A stretch of 64,000 nt of DNA from Streptomyces sp. NBC_00663 (GTDB lineage: Bacteria > Actinomycetota > Actinomycetes > Streptomycetales > Streptomycetaceae), in NCBI RefSeq assembly GCF_036226885.1, contig NZ_CP109027.1, positions 5,208,001-5,272,000 on the forward strand. The letters run 5' to 3'. A program made the position numbers and the translations under genes. This document shows, piece by piece, positions 56,201-64,000 of the stretch. Numbering within the stretch: position 1 is the first letter of the stretch; each line of letters opens with the position of its first letter. The notes beneath the pieces were generated by a model. The model did no database searches and was not told the DNA's origin. It was given only the letters and a program-made list of their open reading frames with translations.

Positions 56201-59200
56201 CGCCCGGACCTGACGGCGGAACGCTTCATCGCCTGCCCGTTCGACGAGGACGGCGGCCGGATGTACCGCACCGGCGACCTGGCCCGCTGGACGGTGGACG
56301 GTCAGCTGGCGTTCGTGGGCCGTGCCGACGAGCAGGTCAAGATCCGTGGCTTCCGGGTCGAACTCGGTGAGGTCGAGGCCGTCCTCGCAGCCCACCCGCA
56401 GCTCGATCGAGCGGTGGCCGTGGCCCGGGACGGCCGTCTGATCGGGTACGTCGTCGGAGACGCGGACGCCGAGAACGTACGGGCGTATGCGGCGACCCGG
56501 TTGCCGGAGTACATGGTGCCGTCGGTGGTCGTCGTACTCGACGCGTTCCCGCTGACCGCCAACGGCAAGATCAACCGTGCCGCCCTGCCCGCCCCCGACC
56601 TCGGCGCGAGCGGTGGTCGTGCGCCGGCCACTGGGACCGAGGAGGCGCTTGCGGCCCTGTTCGCCGAGGTGCTGGACCTGGAAGCCGAGGCGATAGGCGC
56701 GGAGGAGAGCTTCTTCGAGCTGGGCGGCGATTCGCTGAAGGTGATGCGGCTGATCGCCCGCATCCGCTCGGTGCTGGAGGTGTCGGTCGGCGTCCGCGAG
56801 GTCTTCGCCGATCCGACCGTGGCCGGTATCGCAAGGCTGGTCGAAAGCACCACAGCGTCGACGGGTGTGCTGCTGGCGCGTCGGGAGCGCCCCGACCGGG
56901 TACCGCTGTCCTTCGCCCAGCAGCGCATGTGGTTCCTCAACCGCATGGACGAGACCAGCGCGTCCGCCTACAACATGCCCTTCGCTCTCCGCCTGACCGG
57001 CAGCCTCGACACCGAGGCCTTGCAGTCGGCCCTGGGGGACATCGCCGACCGGCACGAAACCCTGCGCACGGTCTTCCCGGACATCGAAGGCGTGCCCTAT
57101 CAGGACATCCGCGAGGGTGCCGAAGGACGCCCCCGCCTCCAGGTGATCGAGGCTGGCGAGCGCTGGCGTGACGCCATGCGGGCCGAGGCGGGACGTGGGT
57201 TCGATCTGGCGGCCGAACTGCCGTGGCGGACCATGCTGCTGAAGGCCTCGGAGTCGGAGTGGGTCCTGCTCCTGGTGGCTCACCACATCGCCTCCGACGC
57301 CTGGTCGATGGGCGTGCTGGCCCGCGACCTACAGAGCGCCTACCGCGCCCGCCTCGCAGGGGAGGCCCCGGGGTGGGAGCCCTTCCCCGTCCAGTACGCG
57401 GATTACGCGTTGTGGCAGCGCGAGGTACTGGGTGAGCTGGACGACCCGGACAGCGCCGGAGCGGGGCAGGTCGCCTACTGGCGACGGGAGTTGGAGGGCG
57501 CTCCCCAGGAGACGGTGCTGCCCTTCGACCGCCCGCGTCCGGCGGTGCCGACGTTCCGTAGTGGGTCGGTACCGGTGGACGTCGATGCGGGGGCGCATGC
57601 CCGGCTGACGGAGTTGGCGGCGCAGGGCGGGGCGACGATGTTCATGGTCGTCCATGCCGCGCTGGCCGTGCTGCTGGCCCGGATGGGGGCGGGGGAGGAC
57701 ATCAGCGTCGGCACCCCGGTTGCCGGGCGTTCGGACGCACAGCTGGAGGATCTGGCCGGGTTCTTCGTCAACACGCTGGTCCTGCGCTCGGACTTGGCGG
57801 GGGACCCGTCCTTCGCCGAGGTGCTGCGCAGGGTGCGCGAGACCGACCTGTCGGCGTACGCGAACCAGGACGTGCCCTTCGAGCGGCTCGTCGACGAGCT
57901 CAACCCGGCCCGTTCCGCCGCCCGCAATCCGCTGTTCCAGGTGATGCTGGCGCTCCAGAACGTGCCCGAGGCCCTCTGGGACCTCGAAGGGCTGGCGGTC
58001 GAGCAGATCCCGCCGGCGGAAGACCCCCCGGCCCGCTTCGACCTCTCCCTGACGCTGAGCGAACTCCGCTCGGAGGGCGGCGCAGTCGACGGTCTGCGGG
58101 GCGCGATTCTCTACGCGGCTGATCTCTTCGACGAGGAGACCGTCCGCCGGCTGGCCGAGCGGCTGGTGCGGGTGTTGGAGCAGGTCGCGGCCGATCCGCG
58201 GCTGCGGCTGAGCGACGTAGAGGTGCTGGAGGAGGCCGAGCGGGCGGCGGTCGTTGAAGGATGGAACGCCACGCATCAGCAGGTCGACACCGCGACCGTG
58301 CTGGAGCGGTTCCGTATCAGTGCGGCCGGGGCGCCGGAGGCGGTGGCGCTGTGGTCCGAGGGCCGGGCGCTGTCGTATGCCGAGGTGGACGCACGGTCGG
58401 ACGCGCTCGCGCGTGGGCTGGTGGCGCGTGGCGTGGGCCGGGAGTCCCGGGTGGGGCTGTGCCTGCCGCGCGGTGCCGAGATGGTCGTGGCGATGTTGGC
58501 GGTGTGGAAGTCCGGCGGGGCGTATGTGCCCCTTGACCCGGAGTACCCGTCCGACCGGCTGGTGTTCATGGTCGCCGACAGCGACGCCGAACTCGTCCTG
58601 ATCGCGCCCGAGACCGCCGACCGGCTGTCCGCGGAGGTCGACACCGCCCTGCTCGACGAACTGGACGGCGACGCGAGCGAGCTGCCGGATGTCACCGGCG
58701 TCCAACTCGCCTATGTCATCTATACGTCGGGGTCGACGGGGCGGCCTAAGGGGGTGGCCGTCGCGCATGCCTCTGTGGCCAACCTGGCGTCTGTGATGCG
58801 TCCCGTCCTGGGCGTTGAACCTGGGGTCACGGCGTTGCAGTTCGCCTCGTTCAGTTTCGACGCGGCCGTGCTGGATGTGGCGGTCACCCTCGCCTCGGGC
58901 GGGACGTTGGCGATCGCCTCGTCCGAGGAGCGGCTGGACCCCGCTGCCCTGGCCGGAATGCTTCAGGACGCCGGCGTGACGGTCGCGAGTGTGGTGCCCT
59001 CGCTCCTCGGGGCGCTGGAGCCGGACGCCGTAGCCGCGATCAGGAACTGGGTCCTGGGCGCCGAGCGCCTTGAGGCCGGGCTGGCGGCCAAGTGGCGCGA
59101 GGGAGCGCGGGTTTGGAACACGTACGGGCCGACCGAGGCCACCGTGATCACCACCGCGGTGCTCCTGGAGGAGGGCATCACCGGCGAGGACGCCCCACCG

Positions 59201-62200
59201 GCGATCGGTCGCCCCCTGGGCAATGTCCGCACCTACGTACTGGACGCGTTCCTGCGCCCGGTCCCTGTCGGGGTCACAGGTGAGCTGTACATCGCCGGAG
59301 ACGGCTTGGCGCGCGGCTACATCAACCGCCCAGACCTGACCGCGGAACGCTTCATCGCCTGCCCGTTCGACGAGGACGGCAGCCGGATGTACCGCACCGG
59401 CGACCTGGCCCGCTGGACCGCGGACGGTCAGCTGGCCTTCGTCGGCCGCGCCGACGAGCAGGTCAAGATCCGCGGCTTCCGAGTCGAACTCGGTGAGGTC
59501 GAAGCCGTCCTCGCAGCCCACCCGCAGCTCGATCGAGCGGTGGCCGTGGCCCGGGACGGCCGTCTGATCGGGTACGTCGTCGGAGACGCGGACGCCGAGA
59601 ACGTACGGGCGCATGCGGCGACCCGGCTGCCGGAGTACATGGTGCCGTCGGTGGTCGTCGTACTCGACGCGTTCCCGCTGACCACCAACGGCAAGATCAA
59701 CCGTGCCGCCCTCCCCGCCCCCGACCTCGGCGCGAGCGGTGGTCGTGCGCCGGCGACCCCGACCGAGAGGGCGATCGCGGCCCTGTTCGCCGAGGTGCTG
59801 GACCTCGAAGCCGAGGCGATAGGCGCGGAGGAGAGCTTCTTCGAGCTGGGCGGCGATTCTCTGAAGGTGATGCGGCTGATCGCCCGCATCCGCTCGGTGC
59901 TGGAGGTGTCGGTGGGCGTCCGTGAGGTCTTCGCCGATCCGACCGTGGCCGGTATCGCAAGGCTGGTCGAGAGCACCACAGCGTCGACGGGTGTGGTGCT
60001 GGCGCGTCGGGAACGCCCCGACCGGGTGCCGCTGTCCTTCGCCCAGCAGCGCATGTGGTTCCTCAACCGTATGGACGAGACCAGCGCGTCCGCCTACAAC
60101 ATGCCCTTCGCTCTCCGCCTGACCGGAAGCCTCGACACCGAGGCCTTGCAGTCGGCCCTGGGGGACATCGCCGACCGGCACGAAACCCTGCGCACGGTCT
60201 TCCCGGACATCGAAGGCGTGCCCTATCAGGACATCCGCGAAGGTGCCGAGGGACGCCCCCGCCTCCAGGTGATCGAGACCGGCGAGCGCTGGCGTGACGC
60301 CATGCGGGACGAGGCCGAGCGCGGCTTCGACGTTCGAGGCGAACTGCCGTGGCGTACCACGCTGTTGAAGGTCTCGGGGTCGGAGTGGGTGCTGCTCCTG
60401 GTGGCTCATCACATCGCCACGGACGCCTGGTCGATGGGCGTGCTGGCCCGCGACCTACAGAGCGCCTATCGCGCTCGTCTCGGCGGGGAGGCTCCGGGAT
60501 GGGAGCCGCTCCCCGTGCAGTACGCGGATTACGCACTGTGGCAGCGGGAGGTGCTGGGCGACTTGGACGGCGACAGCGACGGCGACCGCGACAGCGGCAA
60601 CGGGCCCGGCACGGGTACCGGGCAGGTGGATTACTGGCGGCGGGTGTTGGAGGGCGCGCCGCAGGAGACGGTGCTGCCGTTCGACCGTCCGCGTCCGGCG
60701 GCGCCGTCGATCCGCAGCGGGTCGGTTCCGGTCGGGGTGGACGCGGGGACGCATGCCCGGCTGACGGAGCTGGCGGCGCAGGGCGGGGCGACGATGTTCA
60801 TGGTCGTTCATGCCGCGCTGGTGGTGCTGCTGGCCCGGATGGGAGCCGGGGAGGATGTCTGCGTCGGTACGCCGGTCGCGGGCCGGTCCGACGTACAGCT
60901 GGAGGAGTTGGCGGGGTTCTTCGTCAACACGCTCGTGCTGCGCTCCGACGCCTCCGGTGACCCCACCTTCGGTGACCTGCTGGCGCGTGTCCGGGAGACC
61001 GACCTGTCGGCGTACGCGAACCAGGACGTGCCCTTCGAGCGGCTCGTCGACGAGTTGGGTGTGGCGCGTTCCGCCGCGCGCAATCCGCTGTTCCAGGTGA
61101 TGCTGGCGCTCCAGAACGTGCCCAAGGCGCAGTGGGACCTGGAAGGGCTGGCGGTCGAGGAGATACCGCCCGCGTCCGACCCGGCCGCACGGTTCGACCT
61201 GTCGGTGGCCCTGAACGAGTTCCACACCGCCGAGGGCGAGCCGGAGGGTATGCGGGGCGGCATCCTGTTCGCGGCCGACCTGTTCGACGAGGACACCGTC
61301 CGCCGGCTGGCCGGGCGGCTGGCGCGGGTGCTGGAGCAGGTCGCGGCCGATCCGCAGCTGCGGCTGAGCGCCGTCGAGGTGCTGGACGAGGCCGAGCGGA
61401 CCACGGTCGTGACGGAGTGGAACGCCACGGCCCGCGACGCGGACGACGTCACCACGGTCGTGGAACGGTTCCGCGAGTGGGCCGCACGGACACCGACGGC
61501 GGTGGCGCTCCGCTTCCTCGGCCGCTCGCTGACGTACGCCGAGGTGGATGCCCGGTCGGACGCGTTGGCGCGTGGGTTGGTGGCGCGTGGTGTGGGCCGG
61601 GAGTCCCGGGTGGGGCTGTGTCTGCCGCGCGGGGCCGAGATGGTCATCGCCATCTTGGGGGTGTGGAAGGCCGGTGGGGCGTACGTCCCGCTGGATCCCG
61701 AGTACCCCTCCGACCGGCTGGCCTACATGGTCGCCGACAGCGGGGCCGAGCTGGTGCTGGTCTCGGAGGAGACGGCCGACCGTGTAGCCGCAGGTGTTCT
61801 GCTGGGTGAGGTGGCGAGGGACGCCGGTGTTCTGCCGGACGGGGTCGCATCCGGCCAACTGGCCTACGTCATCTATACGTCGGGGTCGACCGGGCGCCCC
61901 AAGGGCGTGGCCGTCGCGCACGCCCCGGTGGCGAACCTGGCCACCGCCATGCGCCCGGTGCTGGGTGTCGAACCCGGGGTGACGGCCTTGCAGTTCGCGT
62001 CGTTCAGCTTCGACGCCTCCGTCCTGGACGTCGCGGTGACGCTGGCCGCGGGCGGCACGTTGGCCATCGCCTCGTCGGAGGAGCGGCTGGACCCCGCTGC
62101 CCTGGCCGCCCTGGTGGAGACCTGCGGTGTCGAGGTCGCGAGCGTCGTCCCGTCGCTGCTCGGGGTGCTGGAGCCGGAGGCGGTCCACGGGATCGGCAAC

Positions 62201-64000
62201 TGGGTGCTGGGCGCCGAGCGGCTGGAGGCCGGACTGGCCGCCAAGTGGCGGGCGCGGAGCCGGGTGTGGAACACCTACGGTCCGACCGAGGCCACCGTCA
62301 TCACCACGGCGACGCTGCTGTCGAAGGGCCTCACCGCCGAGGATGCGCCGCCGCCCATCGGCCGCCCCCTGGAGAACGTCCGGACCCATGTCCTGGACGC
62401 CTATCTGCGGCCCGTGCCGGTAGGGGTGCCCGGCGAGCTGTACATCGCCGGCGACGGTCTGGCCCGGGGCTATGTCAACCGCCCGGACCTGACGGCGGAA
62501 CGCTTCATCGCCTGCCCGTTCGATGAGGACGGCGGGCGGATGTACCGCACCGGTGACCTGGCCCGCTGGATGGCCGACGGACGACTGGAGTTCGTCGGCC
62601 GCGCCGACGAGCAGGTCAAGATCCGTGGCTTCCGGGTCGAACTCGGCGAGGTGGAGGCCGCTCTGGCCGCCCACCCGGAGGTGAAGACGGCCATAGCGGT
62701 CGTGCGCGACGAGCGGCTGATCGGCTATGTGCTGCCCGTGTCCGGGCAGGAACCGCGGGCCGACGCGGTACGGGAGTTCGCCGCCACCCGGCTGCCGGAC
62801 TACATGGTGCCGTCCGCCGTCGTGCTGCTCGACGCTCTGCCGTTGACCCTGAACGGCAAGATCGACCGCGCCGCCCTGCCCGAGCCGGAGCGCGCGGCGG
62901 ACGGTGGCCGTGCGCCGGCGACCCCGACCGAGAGGGCGCTCGCGGCCCTGTTCGCCGAAGTGCTGGACCTGGAAGCGGACACGGTCGGGGCGGAGCAGAG
63001 CTTCTTCGAGCTGGGCGGTGACTCGCTGAAGGTGATGCGGCTGATCGCCCGCATCAGGTCGGTGCTGGAGGTGTCCGTCGGGGTCCGTGAGGTGTTCGCC
63101 GAGCCGACCGTGGCCGGTGTCACGCGGCTCGTCGAGACCGCCGGGGCGTCGGCGGGCGTGGTGCTGGCGCGGCGGGAGCGGCCCGAGCGGGTGCCGCTGT
63201 CCTTCGCCCAGCAGCGCATGTGGTTCCTCAACCGCATCGAGGGGACCGACAGCGACGGGGCGGGGGCTTCCGCCTACAACCTCCCCTTCGCCCTGCGGCT
63301 GACCGGCACCGTCGACACCGAGGCCCTTCAGTCGGCGCTGTGGGACATCGCCGACCGGCACGAGAGCCTGCGCACGGTCTTCCCCGACGTGGAAGGCGTG
63401 CCGTACCAGGAGATCCGCGAGGGCGCCGAGGGGCGGCCACGGCTGCGAGTCGTCGAGGCCGGTGAGCGGTGGCACGAGCTCATGCAGGACGAGATCGGGC
63501 GCGGCTTCGACGTACGGGCCGACCTGCCCTGGCGGGCCTCGCTGCTGAGGATCTCGGAGACGGAGTGGGGCCTGCTTCTGGTGGCCCACCACATCGCCTC
63601 CGACGGCTGGTCGATGGGGGTGCTGGCCAACGACCTCCAGGCCGCCTACCGCGCCCGCCTCGCGGGTCGGGCCCCGGAGTGGGAGCCGCTTCCCGTGCAG
63701 TACGCGGATTACGCGCTGTGGCAGCGGGAGACGCTGGGCGAGCTGGACGACCCGGACAGTGCGGGGGCGAGCCAGATCGCGTACTGGCGGGGCGTGCTGG
63801 AGGGGGCCCCGCAGGAGACGGTGCTGCCCTTCGACCGCCCGCGTCCGGCGATGCCCTCGTTCCGCAGCGGGCAGGTGCCGGTCCGGGTGGACGCGGAGAC
63901 GCATGCCCGGCTCGTGGAGCTGGCGGCGCAGGGCGGGGCGACGATGTTCATGGTCGTCCATGCCGCGCTGGTGCTGCTGCTGGCCCGGATGGGGGCCGGG
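41225..64000 (+). CDS. NRPS2: (C-A-T)x7-C..., 3' end beyond window
   Basis: One frame is open from ATG 41,225 to the window end: 7,592 codons without a stop, with all seven T-domain GGDSL motifs in the same phase (near 44,216; 47,336; 50,457; 53,606; 56,726; 59,852; 63,017). C1 ([22 protein letters not shown]) fits a D-residue donor from NRPS1. C2-C8 are of the L-donor type ([12 protein letters not shown]); C2-C7 have HHIxxDA, only C8 has HHIASDG. A-domain codes: A1 and A4 DASTVAAVCK (Tyr/Phe type); A2, A3, A5, A6, A7 DALSVGTVIK, as in NRPS1. No E, methylation or thioesterase domain is in view. Predicted order after the D-X-D-X start: Tyr/Phe, X, X, Tyr/Phe, X, X, X, and more. The AGGAG site is 9 bases before the ATG. 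Confidence 0.95.
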   Translation, partial: MTRTRNAIEDIWPLSPLQEGLLFHAAFGDGASDVYAGQRALALDGPLDVDRLRRSWESLITRHGALRAGFRRRRSGQAVQVVARHAELPWREADLSGLAQEEAEAEAARLSEAELSAGFDLARGPLLRLLLIRLGGRRHRLVMTTHHIVLDGWSLPILVDELSTLYRAGGEAGALPPVRSYKDYLAWLGRQDREAARNAWRAELAGADEPTLVAPADPARTPLRPEALTVECSAELTRALETLARDHGVTMATVVQGAWALVLARLSGRQDVVFGTTVAGRPTDLPGADSLIGLFINTLPVRVELAGGQSVADLLRILQARQVALLGHQHLGLTEIRQLTGPGAEFDTLVVYENYPRPADAAPDGPDALTIRLDGRTRDASHYPLGLIVGPGERLELQLDHRTDLFDRALAEQVLGALQQVLEGFVADPRTPLARLGLLTGGELTRVTRDWQDIQPEAPTGTLPELLAGQVRRTPDAMALDSDDRTYGYAELQDEAGRLARHLITLGVGPERRVAVVAERSADTVVALLAVSMAGGAFVPLDPGHPADRLALVLEDADPVAVLCTEAGRALLPQAARDRAIALDDPQVAAAVARQAPGPVTDPERTAPLRPANAAYVIHTSGSTGRPKGVVVSHAGLVNLAGAQVERFAVGVGSRVLQFASLSFDAAVSELCMAFGAGGVLVVAGAGALPPRVSLGEALVRSGASHVTVPPGVLAVEEGVLPAGLETLVVAGEVCAPGLVDRWSVGRRMVNAYGPTEVTVCAAMSLPLEPGAGGGSGVVPVGRPLRNAGAFVLDAFLQPVPVGVRGELYVSGVGLARGYAGRAGLTSERFVACPFGEGGGRMYRTGDVVRWRADGQLEFLGRVDEQVKIRGFRVELGEVEAVLAAHPGVEQAVALVRDGRLISYVVGDTEGADGAELRTYAGTRLPEYMVPSVVVVLDAFPLTVNGKVDRAALPVPDLGAGASRAPSTPTEEALAALFAEVLDLERVGAEESFFELGGDSLLVMRLIARIRSALGVSVGVREVFAEPTVAGVARLVEGAGASTDVALARRERPERMPLSFAQQRMWFLNRMDGAGTEGAAAYNMPFALRLSGRLDVAALDAALGDVAERHESLRTVFPDVEGVPYQEIREGVEGRPVLQVVEAGERWRDALQEEAGRGFDLAAELPWRTSLLKVSESEWVLLLVAHHIVTDAWSMGVLAGDLQVAYGARLSGETPGWELLPVQYSDYALWQREVLGELEDPDSAGAAQVAFWRRALEGVRQETALPFDRPRGAVPTFRSGSVPVGVDAGTHAQLVELAAQGGATMFMVVHAALALLLARMGAGEDVCVGTPVAGRPDAQLEGLAGFFVNTLVLRSDASGNPTFGELLARVREADLSAYAHQDVPFERLVDELNPARSAARNPLFQVMLALQNVPEARWELQGLWVEQVPPVEDPAARFDLAVDLSEQWNESGAPAGLGGGILYAADLFDERTVRGLAGRLVRVLEQVAADPEVRLSDLDLLGEFERALVVGEWNATGQVLEPGSVVERFRASVVREPGAVALWSGGRALSYAEVDAQSDALARGLVARGVEAESRVGLCLPRGAEMVIAVLAVWKAGGAYVPLDPEYPSDRLAFMVADSGAGVVLVSEETAGRVAAGVLLDEVVSDSGLLPDVTGVQLAYVIYTSGSTGRPKGVAVAHASVANLASVMRPVLGVEPGVTALQFASFSFDAAVLDVAVTLAGGGTLAIASSEERLDPAALAGMLQDAGVTVASVVPSLLGALEPGAVAGVGNWVLGAERLEAGLAAKWREGARLWNTYGPTEATVITTAVLLEEGITGEDAPPAIGRPLGNVRTYVLDTFLRPVPVGVTGELYIAGDGLARGYINRPDLTAERFIACPFDEDGGRMYRTGDLARWTADAQLAFVGRADEQVKIRGFRVELGEVEAVLAAHPQVDQAVAVVRDGRLVGYVVGDVDEDAVRAHAATRLPDYMVPAAVLVLDVLPLTVNGKVDRGVLPVPELSAGASRGPVTATEEALCGLFAELLGVESVGAEESFFELGGDSLLVMRLIARIRSVLEVSVGVREVFAEPTVAGIARLVESAGASAGVVVLARRERPERVPLSFAQQRMWFLNHLEEVGAESAGAVYNLPLVLRLNGRLDAAALAAALGDIADRHESLRTVFPDIEGVPYQRVLVGADSRPELVVVEAGERWRELVEAEIGRGFDVGAELPWRTTLLKVSEAEWVLLLVAHHIATDAWSMGVIAGDLRDAYRTRLAGEDPGWGLLPVQYADYALWQREVLGELDDPDSAGADQVAFWRRALEGAPQETALPFDRPRSAVPTFRSGSVPVGVDAGTHARLVELAAQGGATMFMVVHAALAVLLARMGAGEDMCVGTPVAGRPDAQLEELAGFFVNTLVLRSDVAGDPSFVEVLRRVREADVSAYAHQDVPFERLVDELNPARSAARNPLFQVMLALQNVPEARWELEGLTVEQIPPQMAPARFDLSVGLSEQWSGQGVPAGLDGGILYAADLFDEGTVRGLAGRLVRVLEQVAADPEVRLSALDLLEESELAAVVEEWNATAEALESGSVVERFRASVAREPGAVALWSGGRALSYAEVDARSDALARGLVARGVRAESRVGLCLPRGAEMVVAMLGVWKAGGAYVPLDPEYPSDRLAYMVADSGAELVLVSEETAGRVSAGVLLDELATDSGVLPEVGSEQLAYVIYTSGSTGRPKGVAVAHASVANLASVMRPVLGVEPGVTALQFASFSFDAAVLDVAVTLAGGGTLAIASSEERQDPAALAAMVEAAGVTVASVVPSLLNVLEPEAVSGVGNWVLGAERLEAGLAAKWLAGARVWNTYGPTEATVITTAVLLEDGITGEDAPPAIGRPLGNARTYVLDAYLRPVPVGVTGELYIAGDGLARGYVNRTDLTAERFVACPFGEGGGRMYRSGDLARWTADGLLEFVGRADAQVKIRGFRVELGEVEAVLAAHPQVERAVAVVRDGRLIGYVVGGADDEDVRAYAATRLPEYMVPSVVVVLDAFPLTVNGKVNREALPVPDLGAGASREPVTPAEVALAVLFAEVLGLERVGAEESFFELGGDSLLVMRLIARIRSVLEVSVGVREVFAEPTVAGVARLVEGAGASAGVVVLGRGERPERVPLSFAQQRMWFLNRMDGEGAEGAAAYNLPFALRLTGSLDVQVLQAALWDVADRHESLRTVFPDVEGVPYQEIREGAEGRPVLQVVEAGERWREVIQGEAERGFDLAVELPWRTSLLRVSEAEWVLLLVAHHIATDAWSMGVLAGDLQTAYRSRLNGQAPERELLPVQYADYALWQREALGELDDPDSAASGQVAFWRQELDGAPQETVLPFDRPRSAVPSFRSGSVPMEVDAGTHARLVELAAQGGATMFMVVHAALAVLLARMGAGEDVCIGTPVAGRPDAQLEELAGFFVNTLVLRSDASGNPTFGELLARVRESDLAAYANQDVPFERLVDELNPARSAARNPLFQVLLALQNVPEALWDLEGLAVEQIAPLADPPARFDLSLTLSERRSEGGAAGGLRGGILYAADLFDEGTVRGLAGRLVRVLEQVAADPQLRLSAVEVLEPGERSTVVEQWNGPVSEVEAATVLELFQGWVARTPEADALCSEDKTLSYAELNARSDALARGLVARGVGRESRVGLCMPRGLDAIVAILAVWKAGGAYVPLDPQYPSDRLAYMVADSDAELVLVAPETADRLADGVETVLLDELDGDSSALPDIVPDQLAYIIYTSGSTGRPKGVVVSHAGLVNLAGAQVERFAVGVGSRVLQFASLSFDAAVSELCMAFGAGGVLVVAGAGALPPRVSLGEALVRSGASHVTVPPGVLAVEEGVLPAGLETLVVAGEVCAPGLVDRWSVGRRMVNAYGPTEVTVCAAMSLPLEPGAGGGSGVVPVGRPLRNAGAFVLDGFLQPVPVGVRGELYVSGVGLARGYAGRAGLTSGRFVACPFGEGGGRMYRTGDVVRWRADGQLEFLGRVDEQVKIRGFRVELGEVEAVLAAHPGVEQAVALVRDGRLISYVVTGSSADVDATALRAFAATRVPDYLVPSVVVVLDAFPLTVNGKVNREALPVPDLGAGASRAPSTPTEEALAALFAEVLDLERVGAEESFFELGGDSLLVMRLIARIRSVLEVSVGVREVFAEPTVAGVARLVEGAGASTDVALARRERPERVPLSFAQQRMWFLNRMDETSASAYNMPFALRLTGSLDVESLQAALADVADRHESLRTVFPDVEGVPYQEIREGAEGRSVLQVVEAGERWRDAMREEAGRGFDVRGELPWRTTLLKVSESEWVLLLVAHHIATDAWSMGVLAGDLQVAYGARLSGEAPGWTPLPVQYADYALWQRETLGELDDPSSPGAGQVAFWRRALEGVPQETALPFDRPRPAVPSFRSGSVPMEVDAGTHARLVELAAQGGATMFMVVHAALAVLLARMGAGEDLCLGTPVAGRSDAQLEELAGLFVNTLVLRSDASGNPTFGELLARIRESDLSAYAHQDVPFERLVDELNPARSAARNPLFQVMLALQNVPEARWELQGLAVDEVQQTDDLVARFDLSLSLSERRSEGGAARGLRGGILYAADLFDEGTVRGLAGRLVRVLEQVAGDPELRLSDLDLLDEPERVSVVEEWNATAEPLESGSVVERFRANVAREPGAVALWSSGGRAVSYAELDARSDALARGLVARGVGRESRVGLCLPRGAEMVVAILGVWKAGGAYVPLDPEYPSDRLAFMVADSDAELVLVSEETADHVAAGVLLDELLSDSGLLPEIGSDQLAYVIYTSGSTGRPKGVAVAHASVANLASVMRPVLGVEPGVTALQFASFSFDAAVLDVAVTLAGGGTLAIASSDERLDGAALARMIEAAGVSTASVVPSLLGALEPDAVSGIRNWVLGAERLEAGLAAKWREGARVWNTYGPTEATVITTAVLLEEGITGEDAPPAIGRPLGNVRTYVLDAFLRPVPVGVTGELYIAGDSLARGYINRPDLTAERFIACPFDEDGGRMYRTGDLARWTVDGQLAFVGRADEQVKIRGFRVELGEVEAVLAAHPQLDRAVAVARDGRLIGYVVGDADAENVRAYAATRLPEYMVPSVVVVLDAFPLTANGKINRAALPAPDLGASGGRAPATGTEEALAALFAEVLDLEAEAIGAEESFFELGGDSLKVMRLIARIRSVLEVSVGVREVFADPTVAGIARLVESTTASTGVLLARRERPDRVPLSFAQQRMWFLNRMDETSASAYNMPFALRLTGSLDTEALQSALGDIADRHETLRTVFPDIEGVPYQDIREGAEGRPRLQVIEAGERWRDAMRAEAGRGFDLAAELPWRTMLLKASESEWVLLLVAHHIASDAWSMGVLARDLQSAYRARLAGEAPGWEPFPVQYADYALWQREVLGELDDPDSAGAGQVAYWRRELEGAPQETVLPFDRPRPAVPTFRSGSVPVDVDAGAHARLTELAAQGGATMFMVVHAALAVLLARMGAGEDISVGTPVAGRSDAQLEDLAGFFVNTLVLRSDLAGDPSFAEVLRRVRETDLSAYANQDVPFERLVDELNPARSAARNPLFQVMLALQNVPEALWDLEGLAVEQIPPAEDPPARFDLSLTLSELRSEGGAVDGLRGAILYAADLFDEETVRRLAERLVRVLEQVAADPRLRLSDVEVLEEAERAAVVEGWNATHQQVDTATVLERFRISAAGAPEAVALWSEGRALSYAEVDARSDALARGLVARGVGRESRVGLCLPRGAEMVVAMLAVWKSGGAYVPLDPEYPSDRLVFMVADSDAELVLIAPETADRLSAEVDTALLDELDGDASELPDVTGVQLAYVIYTSGSTGRPKGVAVAHASVANLASVMRPVLGVEPGVTALQFASFSFDAAVLDVAVTLASGGTLAIASSEERLDPAALAGMLQDAGVTVASVVPSLLGALEPDAVAAIRNWVLGAERLEAGLAAKWREGARVWNTYGPTEATVITTAVLLEEGITGEDAPPAIGRPLGNVRTYVLDAFLRPVPVGVTGELYIAGDGLARGYINRPDLTAERFIACPFDEDGSRMYRTGDLARWTADGQLAFVGRADEQVKIRGFRVELGEVEAVLAAHPQLDRAVAVARDGRLIGYVVGDADAENVRAHAATRLPEYMVPSVVVVLDAFPLTTNGKINRAALPAPDLGASGGRAPATPTERAIAALFAEVLDLEAEAIGAEESFFELGGDSLKVMRLIARIRSVLEVSVGVREVFADPTVAGIARLVESTTASTGVVLARRERPDRVPLSFAQQRMWFLNRMDETSASAYNMPFALRLTGSLDTEALQSALGDIADRHETLRTVFPDIEGVPYQDIREGAEGRPRLQVIETGERWRDAMRDEAERGFDVRGELPWRTTLLKVSGSEWVLLLVAHHIATDAWSMGVLARDLQSAYRARLGGEAPGWEPLPVQYADYALWQREVLGDLDGDSDGDRDSGNGPGTGTGQVDYWRRVLEGAPQETVLPFDRPRPAAPSIRSGSVPVGVDAGTHARLTELAAQGGATMFMVVHAALVVLLARMGAGEDVCVGTPVAGRSDVQLEELAGFFVNTLVLRSDASGDPTFGDLLARVRETDLSAYANQDVPFERLVDELGVARSAARNPLFQVMLALQNVPKAQWDLEGLAVEEIPPASDPAARFDLSVALNEFHTAEGEPEGMRGGILFAADLFDEDTVRRLAGRLARVLEQVAADPQLRLSAVEVLDEAERTTVVTEWNATARDADDVTTVVERFREWAARTPTAVALRFLGRSLTYAEVDARSDALARGLVARGVGRESRVGLCLPRGAEMVIAILGVWKAGGAYVPLDPEYPSDRLAYMVADSGAELVLVSEETADRVAAGVLLGEVARDAGVLPDGVASGQLAYVIYTSGSTGRPKGVAVAHAPVANLATAMRPVLGVEPGVTALQFASFSFDASVLDVAVTLAAGGTLAIASSEERLDPAALAALVETCGVEVASVVPSLLGVLEPEAVHGIGNWVLGAERLEAGLAAKWRARSRVWNTYGPTEATVITTATLLSKGLTAEDAPPPIGRPLENVRTHVLDAYLRPVPVGVPGELYIAGDGLARGYVNRPDLTAERFIACPFDEDGGRMYRTGDLARWMADGRLEFVGRADEQVKIRGFRVELGEVEAALAAHPEVKTAIAVVRDERLIGYVLPVSGQEPRADAVREFAATRLPDYMVPSAVVLLDALPLTLNGKIDRAALPEPERAADGGRAPATPTERALAALFAEVLDLEADTVGAEQSFFELGGDSLKVMRLIARIRSVLEVSVGVREVFAEPTVAGVTRLVETAGASAGVVLARRERPERVPLSFAQQRMWFLNRIEGTDSDGAGASAYNLPFALRLTGTVDTEALQSALWDIADRHESLRTVFPDVEGVPYQEIREGAEGRPRLRVVEAGERWHELMQDEIGRGFDVRADLPWRASLLRISETEWGLLLVAHHIASDGWSMGVLANDLQAAYRARLAGRAPEWEPLPVQYADYALWQRETLGELDDPDSAGASQIAYWRGVLEGAPQETVLPFDRPRPAMPSFRSGQVPVRVDAETHARLVELAAQGGATMFMVVHAALVLLLARMGAG
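43080..43941 (+). repeat. 862-bp A-domain core repeat, copy 1 (NRPS2 module 1)
   Basis: Matches 52,467-53,328 without gaps and with about five base differences. It runs from motif A3 ([10 protein letters not shown]) to just after A8, the substrate-pocket half of the adenylation domain. Third codon positions here are rich in G and T (gtgttgcag, tttgcgtcg), unlike the flanks. Confidence 0.93.
52467..53328 (+). repeat. 862-bp A-domain core repeat, copy 2 (NRPS2 module 4)
   Basis: The near-identical partner of 43,080-43,941. Here the part of the A domain before the repeat is of the same type as in the DALSVGTVIK modules ([23 protein letters not shown]), while the repeat itself is of the DASTVAAVCK type. 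Confidence 0.93.

Noticed and set aside
44200-63100. Regularly spaced long repeats as a CRISPR or satellite array
   Set aside because: The period is about 3.1 kb and corresponds to NRPS modules; there are no short repeats with unique spacers.
31823-64000. A calcium-dependent antibiotic or glycopeptide-type cluster with hydroxyphenylglycine
   Set aside because: None of the nine A-domain codes resembles the Hpg, Dpg, Asp or Trp codes I recall, and no tailoring genes are visible.

Overview
The window is GC-rich actinobacterial DNA, almost certainly from a Streptomyces chromosome. It carries a CarD, IspD, IspF, CysS, RlmB, DoxX-type, nucleotidyltransferase and MsiK gene series in an order I recall from Streptomyces. 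Into this has been inserted an actinomycete integrative and conjugative element (AICE), and a very large non-ribosomal peptide synthetase (NRPS) locus follows.

Layout. 1-10,200: housekeeping core. It holds a truncated lipoprotein gene, carD, ispD-ispF (overlapping), cysS, rlmB, a DoxX-family membrane protein gene, a convergent sugar-nucleotidyltransferase gene, a small membrane-anchored protein gene and msiK. 10,205-10,278: tRNA-Thr(UGU). 10,236-28,810: an 18.6-kb AICE bounded by a 44-bp direct repeat of the tRNA 3' end. Its modules in order are int-xis; a replication operon (5mC methyltransferase, prim-pol, ATPase); a transfer block (TraB translocase and a string of small or membrane proteins reading leftward from 22,176); a GntR regulator with a GNAT acetyltransferase; and cargo. 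The cargo is a translationally coupled trio of DUF262 protein, HEPN ribonuclease-like protein and cytosine-5 methyltransferase (24,449-27,353), of visibly lower GC, facing a membrane protein gene and a small basic protein gene. This trio is my main candidate for a little-described anti-phage or toxin-type system.

28,811-64,000: two paralogous OmpR-type response regulators and a histidine kinase, then two NRPS genes. NRPS1 (3,085 aa) reads C-A-T-E-C-A-T-E. NRPS2 is open from 41,225 to the window end (7,592 codons) and reads seven C-A-T modules plus the start of an eighth C domain. Seven of the nine visible adenylation domains have the same ten-residue pocket code (DALSVGTVIK). The other two share DASTVAAVCK, a Tyr/Phe-type code, and an almost identical 862-bp core. 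The product should be an N-capped, low-complexity peptide of at least nine residues, beginning with two D-residues. Thioesterase, MbtH-like, tailoring and export genes are not in view.

How the parts work together. The AICE modules give excision, rolling-circle-like replication and TraB-driven transfer of double-stranded DNA, and the cargo trio probably protects the host or the element. The two-component genes directly upstream of NRPS1 are probable pathway regulators. A terminator-like hairpin in the NRPS1 leader and a C/T-rich spacer between the NRPS genes may modulate transcription of the megasynthase operon.
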